64,000 nt of DNA from Prochlorococcus sp. AG-347-M23 (GCA_003278855.1 QCCU01000002.1:62001-126000), one strand, 5' to 3'; shown: positions 28,807 through 38,362, counted from the stretch's first letter. Translations and numbers: made by a program. Notes: a model not told the origin generated them from the letters alone.

Positions 28807-29531
28807 TTGAAAAGTTTAAAAATGGATATACACTTAACATTTACAAAGACAAGCTAGAGCTATCCACAGCGGTTTTTAAGTTTGTTGAAAGTCACATTAT
28901 TCATACTTTAAAAAAGAAAGACAGGTTCAAATTTTGTGTAAGTGGAGGTTCAACTCCTAAACCTGTCTATAAGCTTTTATCAAAAAGTGATCTTAGATGG
29001 GATATGGTTGATGTCTTTTTAGGGGATGAAAGATGTGTTGATCCAAATTCAGAATTGAGTAACTCGTTAATGTTGAAGAATTCATTGTTAACTAATTTTG
29101 GAGCTAAAGCTTTTTTTTATGAAATTTTCAATGATTTAAATGCTGATGATGAAGCTACAAAAAATCAATTTATTTCTAAATTATTTGAAAAATGCGGATC
29201 AAACCCTCCAACTTTTGATTTAACATTATTAGGTCTTGGAGACGATGGTCATACAGCCTCATTATTCCCTTATCAAAAAAATAATAATGTAGATGATTTT
29301 GTTATTTTTAATGAAGGTAAAGGTTTAAAAAGAATTTCATTAACTCCAAAGGTTCTTTCAGCTTCTTCAAAGATAGTATTTTTAGTTAGTGGAGCTTCTA
29401 AAAGAATTGCTCTTGAGAGGTTATTAGATGAAAAAGGGTCACCAGATAGAACACCATCAAAATTAATAAAATCTAATAATCAAATTTCAATATTTTGTGA
29501 TCAGGAATCAGCAAAAGAATTAGAAATTTAG
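28803..29531 (+). CDS. pgl: 6-phosphogluconolactonase
   Basis: A 242-residue hydrolase of 6-phosphogluconolactone. CVSGGSTPKPVY, FLGDERCVDP and GLGDDGHTASLFP are family signatures. I chose the ATG at 28803, which forms an ATGA overlap with the gnd stop; the frame could begin three codons earlier at 28794. In the dark or under phage infection the gnd-pgl pair would supply NADPH. Confidence 0.93.
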   Translation: MIEKFKNGYTLNIYKDKLELSTAVFKFVESHIIHTLKKKDRFKFCVSGGSTPKPVYKLLSKSDLRWDMVDVFLGDERCVDPNSELSNSLMLKNSLLTNFGAKAFFYEIFNDLNADDEATKNQFISKLFEKCGSNPPTFDLTLLGLGDDGHTASLFPYQKNNNVDDFVIFNEGKGLKRISLTPKVLSASSKIVFLVSGASKRIALERLLDEKGSPDRTPSKLIKSNNQISIFCDQESAKELEI

Positions 29532-29561
29532 TTAGAGTCTATTAATAATTTAAATTATTTA

Positions 29562-30110
29562 ATGAGTAAGAAAAAATTTTTATTCCAGAAAAAGGAGTTC
29601 GATGGTTGGAAAACATTAAATGATACTGTTATGGGCGGATCAAGTTCAGCTTTTTGTGAAACCTCAAATTCGGGTTTGATATTAAAGGGTAATATTGTCG
29701 AGAAAGCAGGAGGATTTGTTAGTTGTAGATCTTCTATATATAAACCTTCTTTAAATTTATCTGAGTATTCATCCTTTGAATTAAATATTGATGGACAAGG
29801 AAGAACTTTTAAATTTGCTGTTGCTTGTGAAGATGATCTACTAGGACTAACCGAATTTATTCCTGGTGGTCTTAGATGGATTAAATCATTTCCAACAAAA
29901 AAATTCGGGACAACAAATGTTCAAATTCCTTTTAGTGAGTTAAAACCTTCAGTAAGAGCTAATAAAGTACGTTTTCCATTTAAATTCAAGCCATCTAAAA
30001 TTAAAAGATTGCAACTACTACACTCTAAGTTCGGTGATGATGGATTACTTAATAATGAGTTTAAACAGGGTTCAATAAAAGTCTTAATTAAATCAATAAG
30101 TGTTATTTGA
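29562..30110 (+). CDS. CIA30 (NDUFAF1-like) domain protein
   Basis: A 182-residue protein of the complex I intermediate-associated protein 30 family, with the typical WKTLNDTVMGGSSS near residue 14 and a galactose-binding-like beta sandwich. In mitochondria the homologue helps assemble complex I; in cyanobacteria it may serve the related NDH-1 complex or photosynthetic complexes, which is inference. No signal peptide. The next gene starts inside its last codons (GTG at 30100). Confidence 0.82.
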   Translation: MSKKKFLFQKKEFDGWKTLNDTVMGGSSSAFCETSNSGLILKGNIVEKAGGFVSCRSSIYKPSLNLSEYSSFELNIDGQGRTFKFAVACEDDLLGLTEFIPGGLRWIKSFPTKKFGTTNVQIPFSELKPSVRANKVRFPFKFKPSKIKRLQLLHSKFGDDGLLNNEFKQGSIKVLIKSISVI

Positions 30111-30486
30111 AAATCCACCTAAAAATATAGAGAGCTTAATCGCTAAGTCAGCAGATTTAACAAATAAACCTTTTGTGCATTCTGTCGTAAAAATAAATGG
30201 TGAATACGAATTCGAAGATGAAGATATTGATTTAACAGTTAATATCTTATGTAGAGATAAAGAAGGTAAAAGATTAGAAATTTATGATCTTGAATTAGAA
30301 CTTTTTAAATCAAATAAAGAGTTGGTTTTAGTAATCTCTAAGCTTAACTTCCCTGATGAACCAATATTATGGTGTGGAGTCAAAACATTATGGATGGATA
30401 GCAATAATGGGAAAAAATGCAATTCACCAAAATACAGCGCTAGATTGGAAAATTTAGCAAATAGGATAAAAAGTTTTATTGATTAA
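30100..30486 (+). CDS. Conserved hypothetical protein (128 aa)
   Basis: Begins with GTG at 30100, overlapping the CIA30 gene by 11 bases, which implies coupled translation. About residues 20-110 look like a beta-rich domain with a very acidic run (EYEFEDEDIDLTV) and a WCGVKTLWMDSNNG segment near residue 90. I do not recognise the family. Because it is coupled to the CIA30 gene, a joint role in assembling a membrane complex is possible but unproved. Confidence 0.7.
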   Translation: MLFENPPKNIESLIAKSADLTNKPFVHSVVKINGEYEFEDEDIDLTVNILCRDKEGKRLEIYDLELELFKSNKELVLVISKLNFPDEPILWCGVKTLWMDSNNGKKCNSPKYSARLENLANRIKSFID

Positions 30487-30502
30487 GAAAAAAAAATTTG
30501 AG

Positions 30503-30518
30503 CTGATTTATAAATCAG
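30503..30518 (-). terminator. Probable terminator of ilvD
   Basis: The palindrome CTGATTTATAAATCAG (30503-30518) overlaps the ilvD stop. Read on the minus strand it is followed, five bases later, by a run of nine T, giving a weak intrinsic terminator. On the plus strand it lies 17 bases after the preceding hypothetical gene. Confidence 0.45.
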
Positions 30519-32181
30519 TAACAGCCCCTAAACTTGATGTGCTTACGATTCTCGAATATTTTGAAAGAATTCCTCTTTTGTATTTTTGAATAGGTTTTAC
30601 CCAATCTTTTTTTCTTTTTTCTAATTCTTCGTCAGATAAATCAACTTCAATTAGTTGTTTTACAGCATCTACTGTAATTAAATCACCTTGTTTTATTAGA
30701 GCAATATTTCCTCCTACAGCAGCCTCTGGAGCTATGTGACCCACCACAAGACCATAGGTACCGCCGCTAAATCTGCCATCGGTAATTAAAGCCACCTTCT
30801 CTCCTAGCCCTTGACCAACAATTGCAGATGTTGGAGCTAACATCTCTCTCATACCTGGTCCTCCTACAGGACCTTCGTTTCTAATAACAACAACATCGCC
30901 AGCTTTGATATCGTTATTTAATATCGATTTTAAACAATCCTCTTCACTTTCAAAAATCTTTGCGGGACCTGTTAATACAGGGTTTTTTACTCCGCTAATT
31001 TTGGCTACAGAACCTTCGCTCGCTAAGTTACCTTTTAATATCGCTAGATGTCCTTTTTTATAAAGAGGGTTATCTATGTTTCTTATGACATTTTGATTTG
31101 TTGGAGGCTTATCTGGAATATTTTGTAAGTATTCTGAGATGGTTTTTCCTTCAATGTTTTTGCAATCGCCATGAATTAATCCTGCATTCAAAAGTATTTT
31201 CATTACTTGTGGAATCCCACCTGCCTTATGAAGATCCACCGTCACATATTTACCACTCGGTTTAAGGTCACAAATAACGGGTACTTTTTGTCTGATTCTC
31301 TCAAAATCATTAATGTTGATATCTATTCCTGCAGTATTCGCGATAGCTAAGATGTGCAATACCGCATTTGTTGATCCGCCAATTGCCATAATTACTGATA
31401 TTGCATTTTCAAATGCTTTCTTAGTCAATAGGTCTAGAGGTCTTATATCTTTTTCTATTGCAGAGACTAATATCTCAGCACTTTTATCTGCACTTAGTTC
31501 TTTTTCAAGATCTTCAGCAGCCATAGTAGAACTGTGAGGAAGACTTAACCCTAATACTTCAATAACCGCAGACATTGTATTAGCTGTAAACATTCCTCCA
31601 CAGCTACCAGCACCAGGAATACAATTTTTCTCAACTTGGATTAGCCTTTCTTCATTAATTTTGCCTGATGTTAATTGTCCAACAGCTTCAAATGCACTAA
31701 CAACAGTAAGATCTTCTCCATGCAATTTCCCAGGCTTTATTGTCCCTCCATAAATGAAAATTGAGGGAATATTCATTCTTGCAATCGCAATCATGGCACC
31801 CGGCATATTTTTATCACATCCACCTATAGCAAGTACTCCATCCATACTCTGAGCATTGCATGCTGTTTCAATTGAATCAGCAATAACTTCTCTTGAAACT
31901 AGGGAATATTTCATGCCCTCTGTTCCCATAGAAATCCCATCACTTACTGTTATAGTCCCAAACATCTGAGGCATCCCACCTGATCTTTTTATAGACTCTT
32001 CAGCTTTTAGAGCTAACTTATTTAAACCCATATTGCATGGTGTTATGGTGCTGTATCCATTTGCAACTCCAATAATAGGTTTATTAAAATCTTCATCATT
32101 AAATCCAACAGCTCTTAACATCGATCTGTTAGGTGATCTTTGCACACCTTGGGTTATTGCAGATGATCTGAGTTTATTCAT
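30508..32181 (-). CDS. ilvD: Dihydroxy-acid dehydratase
   Basis: A 557-residue Fe-S dehydratase for valine, isoleucine, leucine and pantothenate synthesis. Cluster cysteines are Cys49 (TPCNMG), Cys122 (GGCDKNMPG) and Cys194 ([13 protein letters not shown]), the three-Cys pattern of this family. C-terminal GGPGMREML and [15 protein letters not shown] hold catalytic residues. The cluster makes it an iron-demanding and oxygen-sensitive enzyme. ATG start at 32181. Confidence 0.97.
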   Translation of the reverse strand: MNKLRSSAITQGVQRSPNRSMLRAVGFNDEDFNKPIIGVANGYSTITPCNMGLNKLALKAEESIKRSGGMPQMFGTITVSDGISMGTEGMKYSLVSREVIADSIETACNAQSMDGVLAIGGCDKNMPGAMIAIARMNIPSIFIYGGTIKPGKLHGEDLTVVSAFEAVGQLTSGKINEERLIQVEKNCIPGAGSCGGMFTANTMSAVIEVLGLSLPHSSTMAAEDLEKELSADKSAEILVSAIEKDIRPLDLLTKKAFENAISVIMAIGGSTNAVLHILAIANTAGIDININDFERIRQKVPVICDLKPSGKYVTVDLHKAGGIPQVMKILLNAGLIHGDCKNIEGKTISEYLQNIPDKPPTNQNVIRNIDNPLYKKGHLAILKGNLASEGSVAKISGVKNPVLTGPAKIFESEEDCLKSILNNDIKAGDVVVIRNEGPVGGPGMREMLAPTSAIVGQGLGEKVALITDGRFSGGTYGLVVGHIAPEAAVGGNIALIKQGDLITVDAVKQLIEVDLSDEELEKRKKDWVKPIQKYKRGILSKYSRIVSTSSLGAVTDL

Positions 32182-32204
32182 ATTATTAGAGAACCTTTTT
32201 TATT

Positions 32205-32495
32205 CTATTGCCCCAACTCTTCAAGTTGCTTCCTCACATCAGCAATTGCAGAATTAAGTTGCTCAACTTTCTTCTCCAGATTCTCTCCTTCAACTTCATT
32301 TATATTTTCATTTGAATCAATAGCTTCTGAGCCGTCTTGAATTCTGGAGGAATACATCATTGCTTTTTGTTTTTTTTCCTCTTTTCTTTTGTCTGCTTCG
32401 GATATTAACCACCATGCTAGACCTGCTGCTCCAATAAAAGCACCACTTATTAATGATAAAAGATTATTTGAAGACGAATCTCTGTATTCAGACAT
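32205..32495 (-). CDS. Small membrane protein with C-terminal coiled coil
   Basis: A 96-residue protein. A single hydrophobic helix (LLSLISGAFIGAAGLAWWLI, about residues 12-31) is followed by a lysine/glutamate stretch and a C-terminal heptad-like region (EKKVEQLNSAIADVRKQLEEL). It lies 23 bases upstream of ilvD on the same strand. I recognise no family name; membrane scaffold or anchor is a guess from shape. Confidence 0.65.
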   Translation of the reverse strand: MSEYRDSSSNNLLSLISGAFIGAAGLAWWLISEADKRKEEKKQKAMMYSSRIQDGSEAIDSNENINEVEGENLEKKVEQLNSAIADVRKQLEELGQ

Positions 32496-32524
32496 TGGTA
32501 AAATATTTACTCCTATATTCTATA

Positions 32525-33142
32525 TTAGTTCTTATCTTGAAATATAGTACTTAAACGCGATAAAGGATTTCCAATACCGGGGACCAATAATGGTGTTTTT
32601 TCGTCTTCCTCATCTATGCAAGAAGTGTAAATTACCTGATTCGGGAATAATTTCGCAATTTCATTTAACCCTTTATTTGAGCAAATAGCAGTTATTAAAA
32701 GAATCCTATTTGAGTCAACACCTAATTCCTTTAATTTAATTAAGGTTTCTAATGTGGTTGATTTTGTCGTTATTTGTTCTGAATAAAATATAACTCCTTC
32801 ATTTGATTCAATAGTTTTAGGAAGTTCTCCTAATGAGAGTGTTGAATTAGGAATTACTTCTTTAGATCCAAACCAAAGAGATAACCCTTCGGGCAACATC
32901 GCGAGCACTTTTATTGGATAATCAGTATTAATAAAGAATCCATCTGTGTCCCCATTATCAGTATTTACTATTTCTTTTTTATATGGCAGCCAATTACGTA
33001 ATGCTTCATATGTAAGCCATTTTCCTAATTGCTCATATCCTGTTGAGTACAAAATATCTGGAGTATTTTTTTCTCGCAATATTGAAAGCCAATGTTTTAT
33101 TAATGGATGAGGAGGAACAATAACCTTTAGTGACATTGCCAT
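32525..33142 (-). CDS. Degenerate uracil phosphoribosyltransferase homologue
   Basis: A 205-residue protein that resembles uracil phosphoribosyltransferase at its N-terminus (VIVPPHPLIKHWLSILRE) and in overall length. The PRPP-binding loop of true UPRTases, DPMLATGGS-like, is replaced by YSEQITTKSTTLETLIK (about residues 120-136), and the RAG-like loop has become LAMLPEGLSLWFGS. Catalysis with PRPP therefore looks unlikely, and a regulatory or other binding role is possible. A start at the second Met (33136) is equally plausible. It diverges from the pentapeptide-repeat gene across 63 bases. Confidence 0.75.
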   Translation of the reverse strand: MAMSLKVIVPPHPLIKHWLSILREKNTPDILYSTGYEQLGKWLTYEALRNWLPYKKEIVNTDNGDTDGFFINTDYPIKVLAMLPEGLSLWFGSKEVIPNSTLSLGELPKTIESNEGVIFYSEQITTKSTTLETLIKLKELGVDSNRILLITAICSNKGLNEIAKLFPNQVIYTSCIDEEDEKTPLLVPGIGNPLSRLSTIFQDKN

Positions 33143-33205
33143 ATATTTTCCTTTAAGATACTCTTACAAACTTTAAATACTTAAGTTCTAAAATACAGTC
33201 TTATT

Positions 33206-33718
33206 ATGATTAAATCAATTGTTTTCCCCTCACTAAAGAATGCATTAATTACTTTGTTGTTCGTTGGGATTTTATTTTTTAATTCTGTAAATTCTGCATG
33301 GGCTAAACGACCTCCTGAGATTAGAAACCAGCAAGACCTTAATTTAGAGCCAGATATGCACGGTCAAGATTTAAGCGGTAACGAATACGTTAAGTTTGAT
33401 TTGAATGGGTTTAATTTTAGTGAAAGTAATTTAGAAGGCGCGGTTTTCAATAATAGTAAATTGCAAAATTCAAAGTTTAATGGAGCCAATTTAAGAGATG
33501 CACTAGCTTATGCAACAGATTTTACAGATGCAGATCTTTCGGATGTTAATTTTACAAATGCTTTATTAATGGAGAGTAATTTTGAAGGGGCAAAAATAGA
33601 TGGTGCAGATTTTACTGATGCAGTTCTTAGTCGTACACAACAAAAACAATTATGTGCGATTGCTAATGGCACAAATAGTTCTACCGGAGAGAGTACAGAA
33701 TATAGCTTAGGTTGTTAA
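33206..33718 (+). CDS. Exported pentapeptide-repeat protein, probably lumenal
   Basis: A 170-residue protein. A Sec-type signal peptide with basic head, hydrophobic core and AWA cleavage site ends near residue 33. Residues 47-145 hold about 20 A(D/N)LXX-type repeats (for example ANLRDA, ADLSDV, ADFTDA) that form a right-handed quadrilateral beta-helix. Two cysteines lie in the short C-terminal tail (LCAIANG and the final GC) and could form a disulfide. It resembles the lumenal pentapeptide proteins of chloroplasts (TL15/TL17 type); target unknown. Confidence 0.85.
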   Translation: MIKSIVFPSLKNALITLLFVGILFFNSVNSAWAKRPPEIRNQQDLNLEPDMHGQDLSGNEYVKFDLNGFNFSESNLEGAVFNNSKLQNSKFNGANLRDALAYATDFTDADLSDVNFTNALLMESNFEGAKIDGADFTDAVLSRTQQKQLCAIANGTNSSTGESTEYSLGC

Positions 33719-33727
33719 TCATAAAAA

Positions 33728-34792
33728 ATGAAAAAAAAAATACCAGTTATAGTTGTTTCAGGATTTCTTGGTTCAGGTAAAACAACTTTTCTAAGATATT
33801 TATTAAAAGAGAGTAATAAAAAATTTGGTTTAATAATTAACGAATTTGGTGATGTTGGAATTGACGGTGATTTGATTAAAAGTTGTGATAAATGTGATGA
33901 ATCTGAAGACGACTGCGTAATCGAATTAAACAATGGATGTTTATGTTGTACTGTTCAAGATGATTTTGTTCCATCAATAAAAGCTCTACTAGAATTTAAT
34001 CCTCCTATCGAATCAATAATTATCGAAACAAGTGGCTTGGCACTGCCAATTCCCTTAATTCAAGCACTTAACTGGCCTGAAATTAGGTCTTCCATTTACC
34101 TTGATGTTGTTGTTGGTATCGTTAATGGAGAATCAATGCTTAATGGTTTACCAATTAATGATTTAAATAAAATAACAAAACAATATAATGAAACAGATAA
34201 AATTGATCACAACGCCACTATAGATGAACTTTTTGAGGAGCAACTAGAAGTTTCTGATATCGTTTTAGTCTCTAGATCAGATATCTTAAATGATGATCAG
34301 TTTGACGTTGTAAAACATAAAATTCAAGGAAGTCTAAACTCATCTACACCAGTCATTAAATCCAATAATGGCAAAATTGATTTGAACTATCTATTTGATT
34401 TTAATTTTAAAAAAGAGACTTATAAAGAGTTTTTAACTGAAGAACATGACCATAATCATGTTGAACTTGTATCAGATTCAATTAAATTAAATTATTTCCT
34501 TGAAAAAAATGACTTTGAAAAGGAGATGTCAAAAATCTTGGATGAATTAAACATTCTTCGAATAAAAGGACGTATTTGGATACCAAACAAATCATTACCT
34601 TTACAAATACAAATTGTTGGAAAGAAAATTAATACTTGGTTTGAAGAGGCTCCAGACAATTGTTGGAGACCAAATGATAATGCTGGGCTTGAATTAGTAA
34701 TAATTTCCTTTGATGAAAAATCTATAAAAACTTTCAATAAAAAAATTAAAGAGAAATTTAAGATTTTAAGTGAACCAAAAATAGCAATTTGA
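33728..34792 (+). CDS. cobW: CobW/COG0523 G3E-family metal-handling GTPase
   Basis: A 354-residue P-loop GTPase. Walker A GFLGSGKT is at residues 12-19, the metal-site motif CLCC at 71-74, and ETSGLALP follows the switch. Additional Cys53, Cys56 and Cys63 lie just before CLCC, and a short His-rich stretch (EEHDHNH, about residue 238) precedes the C-terminal CobW domain. Members load cobalt for B12, zinc or other metals; the one here is most like the cobalamin-linked CobW of cyanobacteria, but the metal is inferred. Confidence 0.85.
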   Translation: MKKKIPVIVVSGFLGSGKTTFLRYLLKESNKKFGLIINEFGDVGIDGDLIKSCDKCDESEDDCVIELNNGCLCCTVQDDFVPSIKALLEFNPPIESIIIETSGLALPIPLIQALNWPEIRSSIYLDVVVGIVNGESMLNGLPINDLNKITKQYNETDKIDHNATIDELFEEQLEVSDIVLVSRSDILNDDQFDVVKHKIQGSLNSSTPVIKSNNGKIDLNYLFDFNFKKETYKEFLTEEHDHNHVELVSDSIKLNYFLEKNDFEKEMSKILDELNILRIKGRIWIPNKSLPLQIQIVGKKINTWFEEAPDNCWRPNDNAGLELVIISFDEKSIKTFNKKIKEKFKILSEPKIAI

Positions 34793-34837
34793 CATTATAG
34801 TTAGCTGCCGCGATACTTAAATAGTAGACAGCCCAAG

Positions 34838-35002
34838 ATGGAAAATTCAAAAATTGCTTTAAAACAAATAATCTCTGAAGAAGTTACATCAATTGATAAA
34901 ATAAAATGTTCAAAATGTGGAGGGGCAGGAAATTTTAAAACACATGAAAATTCAAGAAGAACTTGCTTAGTATGTTTTGGTAGAGGCTACATAAACATCT
35001 AA
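34838..35002 (+). CDS. Mini zinc-finger protein, half DnaJ-type (54 aa)
   Basis: An ORF of 54 residues, too short for most gene finders, from ATG 34838 to TAA 35000-35002. After 20 residues of amphipathic helix come two CxxC knuckles, KCSKCGGAGNF (Cys24, Cys27) and TCLVCFGRGY (Cys43, Cys46), matching the CxxCxGxG repeats of DnaJ zinc fingers. It should bind one zinc. It lies between cobW and purS on the same strand; placement beside a metal chaperone is suggestive only. Confidence 0.75.
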   Translation: MENSKIALKQIISEEVTSIDKIKCSKCGGAGNFKTHENSRRTCLVCFGRGYINI

Positions 35003-35099
35003 TAACTCAGAAAACCTTAAGTTAAAAATATTTGTTTATTAATCAATAGTACTTTTTATTAAAATTTAAACTAATCTTCTAGTAGAAATTAATTTTTAA

Positions 35100-35354
35100 T
35101 TGGACCAATTTGCTGTAAAAGTTTTTGTAAGACTAAGACCCTCAGTTTTAGATCCAGCAGGGGAAGCTACCAAATCTGCCTCTATAAAACTTGGAGCCGA
35201 GGGAATAAAATCATTACGTATAGGAAAAATGATTGAAGTAAAAATAGAAGGTAATGGTGAAAACGAAGTAAGAGGAAAAATTGATTTATTGTGTGATAGG
35301 TTATTCGCAAATACTGTTATTGAAGATTATGAGTATTCACTAGAAAAATTATAA
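35100..35354 (+). CDS. purS: Phosphoribosylformylglycinamidine synthase subunit PurS
   Basis: An 84-residue PurS, the small dimeric subunit that brings PurQ and PurL together in the FGAM synthase of purine synthesis. [20 protein letters not shown] and the C-terminal [10 protein letters not shown] are characteristic. Start is TTG at 35100. purQ follows with one base between, so they are coupled; purL is not in the window. Confidence 0.93.
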   Translation: MDQFAVKVFVRLRPSVLDPAGEATKSASIKLGAEGIKSLRIGKMIEVKIEGNGENEVRGKIDLLCDRLFANTVIEDYEYSLEKL

Positions 35355-35355
35355 G

Positions 35356-36021
35356 ATGGATAATTTTACTGTAGGAGTTGTTGTCTTCCCTGGTTCTAAT
35401 TGTGATCGTGATGTTTCATGGGCATTGGAAGGTTGTTTAGACATAAGAACAAAATACTTGTGGCATGAGTCTTCAGATTTAAGTGATGTAGATGCAATAG
35501 TTTTACCCGGAGGATTTAGCTATGGTGATTATTTAAGATGCGGAGCAATTGCGAGATTCTCTCCATTAATAAATGCCTTGGATGAGTTTGTTAAAAGCGG
35601 GAAAAGAGTTTTAGGAATTTGTAATGGGTTTCAAATTTTGACAGAATCAGGATTTTTGCCTGGTGCTCTTGTTGCAAATAAAAATCTTAATTTTATCTGT
35701 GATGACGTTGAACTGGACATCGTTTCTTCAAAAGGAGGTTGGTTTAATAATGTAGATGAAAAACAAACAATTAAATTGCCAATAGCGCATGGGGAAGGAA
35801 GATATCATTGTGATTCTGATACTTTAAAGAAACTTGTAGATAATGAATTGATCGCTTTGAGATATATAAAAAATCCCAATGGATCTTCATTCGATATCGC
35901 AGGCATAACTAATAAGAAGGGAAATGTTCTAGGTTTAATGCCTCACCCAGAGCGAGCATGCGACGAGACAATTGGTGGGACTGATGGTCTCTTTACATTA
36001 AAGTCATTAATATTGAAATAA
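35356..36021 (+). CDS. purQ: Phosphoribosylformylglycinamidine synthase subunit PurQ (glutaminase)
   Basis: A 221-residue class I glutamine amidotransferase that supplies ammonia for FGAM synthesis. The nucleophile Cys89 is in GICNGFQIL, the oxyanion Gly region is [14 protein letters not shown], and the His-Glu pair is in [10 protein letters not shown] near the C-terminus. It is the last gene of the purS-purQ unit and ends at a clear terminator. Confidence 0.96.
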   Translation: MDNFTVGVVVFPGSNCDRDVSWALEGCLDIRTKYLWHESSDLSDVDAIVLPGGFSYGDYLRCGAIARFSPLINALDEFVKSGKRVLGICNGFQILTESGFLPGALVANKNLNFICDDVELDIVSSKGGWFNNVDEKQTIKLPIAHGEGRYHCDSDTLKKLVDNELIALRYIKNPNGSSFDIAGITNKKGNVLGLMPHPERACDETIGGTDGLFTLKSLILK

Positions 36022-36056
36022 AAAAAGACCCCCAATTTTGGAGGCCTTTTTTTATT
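36022..36056. terminator. Bidirectional terminator between purQ and the class II aldolase
   Basis: An A-rich arm with a run of C (AAAAAAGACCCCC) can pair with GGAGGCCTTTTTT around an AATTTT loop, with two mismatches. The A run and T run on opposite sides provide a U tract on both strands, right for the two convergent genes purQ and fba. This is the clearest intrinsic terminator in the window. Confidence 0.8.
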
Positions 36057-36071
36057 TAATTTGGGAGGAAA

Positions 36072-37145
36072 TTAAACAGTAGCTTTTACTTTTGGATCCA
36101 AATCACCTTTTGCGTAAAGATCAGCAAAATAATTAGTGCTGTTTTGTTTGATCTTACTTGCTTGACCTTCGCACCAGAACTGCTTGTATCTATCAAGACA
36201 AACTTGCTTCATGTATTTTCTAGCAGGCTTGTTGAAATGTCTTGGGTCGAAGTTTGCCTTATCAGCAAATGCTGCCTCTCTAACCGCGGCAGTGAAAGCA
36301 AGTCTGTTATCAGTATCAATGTTGACTTTCCTAACTCCATTTCTTATTCCCTCTTGAATTTCTTCTACAGGAACACCATAAGTTTGAGGAATTTCACCGC
36401 CATATTTGTTAATGATATCTAACCATTCTTGAGGAACTGAACTAGATCCATGCATTACAAGATGGGTATTTGGAAGTGCTTTATGAATTTCAGCAATTCT
36501 GCTTATTGCAAGAACTTCTCCTGTAGGTTTTCTTGTAAATTTATAAGCACCATGACTTGTTCCTATAGCAATAGCTAAAGCATCGACTTTTGTTTTGGCT
36601 ACAAAATCTGCAGCTTCTTCAGGATCAGTCAGAAGCATATCTGTAGAAAGTTCACCTTCAAATCCATGACCATCTTCCGCTTCACCTTTTCCTGTCTCTA
36701 ATGAACCTAAGCAACCCAACTCTCCTTCAACACTAACTCCAACTGAATGGGCAAAATCTACTACTTTTTTAGTAACTGCAACATTATATTCGTAACTAGC
36801 GGGTGTTTTTGCATCTGCCTCTAGAGAACCGTCCATCATTACTGATGTGAAACCATTTATTGCTGCTGAGTAACATGTTGATGGCTCATTACCGTGGTCT
36901 TGGTGCATAACCACTGGAATATTAGGATATGTTTCTGTAGCAGCAAGGATTAGATGACGTAGGAAAATTTCTCCTGCATAATTTCTTGCCCCTCTTGAAG
37001 CTTGGAGGATTACAGGACTATCAGTTTCATATGCTGCTTCCATGATTGCTTGAACTTGTTCAAGGTTATTAACATTGAAAGCTGGAATACCGTAACCATT
37101 CTCAGCAGCGTGATCTAAAAGTAGTCTTAGTGGAACGAGGGCCAT
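36072..37145 (-). CDS. fba: Class II fructose-bisphosphate aldolase
   Basis: A 357-residue zinc-dependent aldolase (CbbA type) for the Calvin cycle and gluconeogenesis. The HxDHG zinc/catalytic motif is in [12 protein letters not shown] (about residues 79-90), GSLEADAKT and [14 protein letters not shown] follow, and [10 protein letters not shown] is near residue 275. In cyanobacteria the enzyme probably also acts on sedoheptulose bisphosphate. It lies downstream of a class I aldolase on the same strand; a 149-base gap holds its own promoter. Confidence 0.96.
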   Translation of the reverse strand: MALVPLRLLLDHAAENGYGIPAFNVNNLEQVQAIMEAAYETDSPVILQASRGARNYAGEIFLRHLILAATETYPNIPVVMHQDHGNEPSTCYSAAINGFTSVMMDGSLEADAKTPASYEYNVAVTKKVVDFAHSVGVSVEGELGCLGSLETGKGEAEDGHGFEGELSTDMLLTDPEEAADFVAKTKVDALAIAIGTSHGAYKFTRKPTGEVLAISRIAEIHKALPNTHLVMHGSSSVPQEWLDIINKYGGEIPQTYGVPVEEIQEGIRNGVRKVNIDTDNRLAFTAAVREAAFADKANFDPRHFNKPARKYMKQVCLDRYKQFWCEGQASKIKQNSTNYFADLYAKGDLDPKVKATV

Positions 37146-37193
37146 AATTAAAATAAGTTAAATGCTATATAAAGCATATGTTTCCGAGAGTTT

Positions 37194-37199
37194 AGTATA
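37194..37199 (-). promoter_or_regulatory. Possible -10 box for the class II aldolase gene
   Basis: On the minus strand the hexamer reads TATACT, one base from consensus, about 50 bases before the fba ATG. A TGACGT-like -35 lies 17 bases further upstream. A small inverted repeat, ATGCT...AGCAT, sits between this box and the gene. Inferred from sequence only. Confidence 0.4.
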
Positions 37200-37294
37200 A
37201 ATAGGTATCAAATGTCACGTCATTAGATATACAAAATACTAAATTAAAGAAACTTATTTTATGACCCAGAGTACATTTTTAGGATTTTTTTTAG

Positions 37295-38362
37295 TTAATA
37301 AGTGTAGCCTGCTACAAACAATTGTTCATCCGATGAAGGTTGAGATCCTGCTACATAGGCACCTTTTGAAGCTTCAGAGTTTGCTTGAGCTCTTGCTATT
37401 AAAGCTTTTTGACCTCCTTCAACGTCGCTTCCTTTCCAGGCCTTTAAGCATGAGTGCTGTAATGCTCTTCCATAGGAGAATGAAACATTCCATAAAGCTT
37501 TCCTGTAAAGAGTGTTCATATTATTTAGATAAACAGAAGCAGCTTCTTCGCTTAACCCTCCTGATAAGAAAACTATTCCAGGAACAGATGCAGGAACGCA
37601 TCTTTCCATAGTTCTAATTGTCATTTCAGCAACCTTCATAGGATCAGCCTTTGTTGGACAATCTGCTCCATTAACAGTCATAGAAGGTTTTAATAGAGTG
37701 CCCTCTAGAAAAACTCCATTTGCTTGACAGGCACTATAAACCTGCTTTATTACCTCTTCTTGAACTTCAGCAGTTTTTTCAATAGTATGGTCGCCGTCCA
37801 TTAAGATTTCAGGTTCAATAATTGGTACTAACCCAGATTCTTGAACTGATCTTGCATACCTTGCTAATCCCCAAGCATTCTCTTGAATTGATAGTTTTGA
37901 AGGACAACCATCATTTGTAATTTGCAGAACTGCTCTCCACTTTGCAAATCTGGCACCTTGTTCATAATATTTTGCGGCTCTTTCAACTAACCCATCTAGG
38001 CCAGAGCAAAAAGTTTCTACATCTCCTCCTCCTGGAAGTGGATTTAGGCCCTTATCGACCTTTATACCTGGAATAATACCTAAATCATTTAGTTTCTTAA
38101 CCATTGACTCGCCATCTTGGTGATTCTGATAAAGAGTTTCTTCGAAGAGAATTGCTCCACTTATATATTTGCCAAGACCTTCTGTAGTAAAAAGCATTCC
38201 TCTATATGCCTTCCTATTGTCTTCAGTATTCTCAACGCCAATTCCAGCGAGTCTTTTACCTACTGTTTTAGTGGATTCATCTACCGCTAATATTCCTTTT
38301 CCTTTAGAAGCTAGTAATTGAGCATTTTCTTTAAGCTCATTTTTGTAATAATTTAAAGCCAT
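37295..38362 (-). CDS. fda: Class I fructose-bisphosphate aldolase, plastid/eukaryote-like
   Basis: A 355-residue Schiff-base aldolase. GILAVDESTKTVGKR near the start, FAKWRAV with a conserved Lys, EPEI, and GTLLKPSM with the Schiff-base Lys are visible, and the chain ends in Tyr (AGYTY), as in eukaryotic class I enzymes. It needs no metal. It sits directly upstream of the unrelated class II aldolase, so the organism has both forms in tandem. Metal-independent activity could help when zinc or iron is scarce, which is speculation. Confidence 0.95.
   Translation of the reverse strand: MALNYYKNELKENAQLLASKGKGILAVDESTKTVGKRLAGIGVENTEDNRKAYRGMLFTTEGLGKYISGAILFEETLYQNHQDGESMVKKLNDLGIIPGIKVDKGLNPLPGGGDVETFCSGLDGLVERAAKYYEQGARFAKWRAVLQITNDGCPSKLSIQENAWGLARYARSVQESGLVPIIEPEILMDGDHTIEKTAEVQEEVIKQVYSACQANGVFLEGTLLKPSMTVNGADCPTKADPMKVAEMTIRTMERCVPASVPGIVFLSGGLSEEAASVYLNNMNTLYRKALWNVSFSYGRALQHSCLKAWKGSDVEGGQKALIARAQANSEASKGAYVAGSQPSSDEQLFVAGYTY

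Noticed and set aside
33715..33933. Minus-strand open frame across the start of cobW
   Set aside because: Shadow of the CobW gene without independent support.
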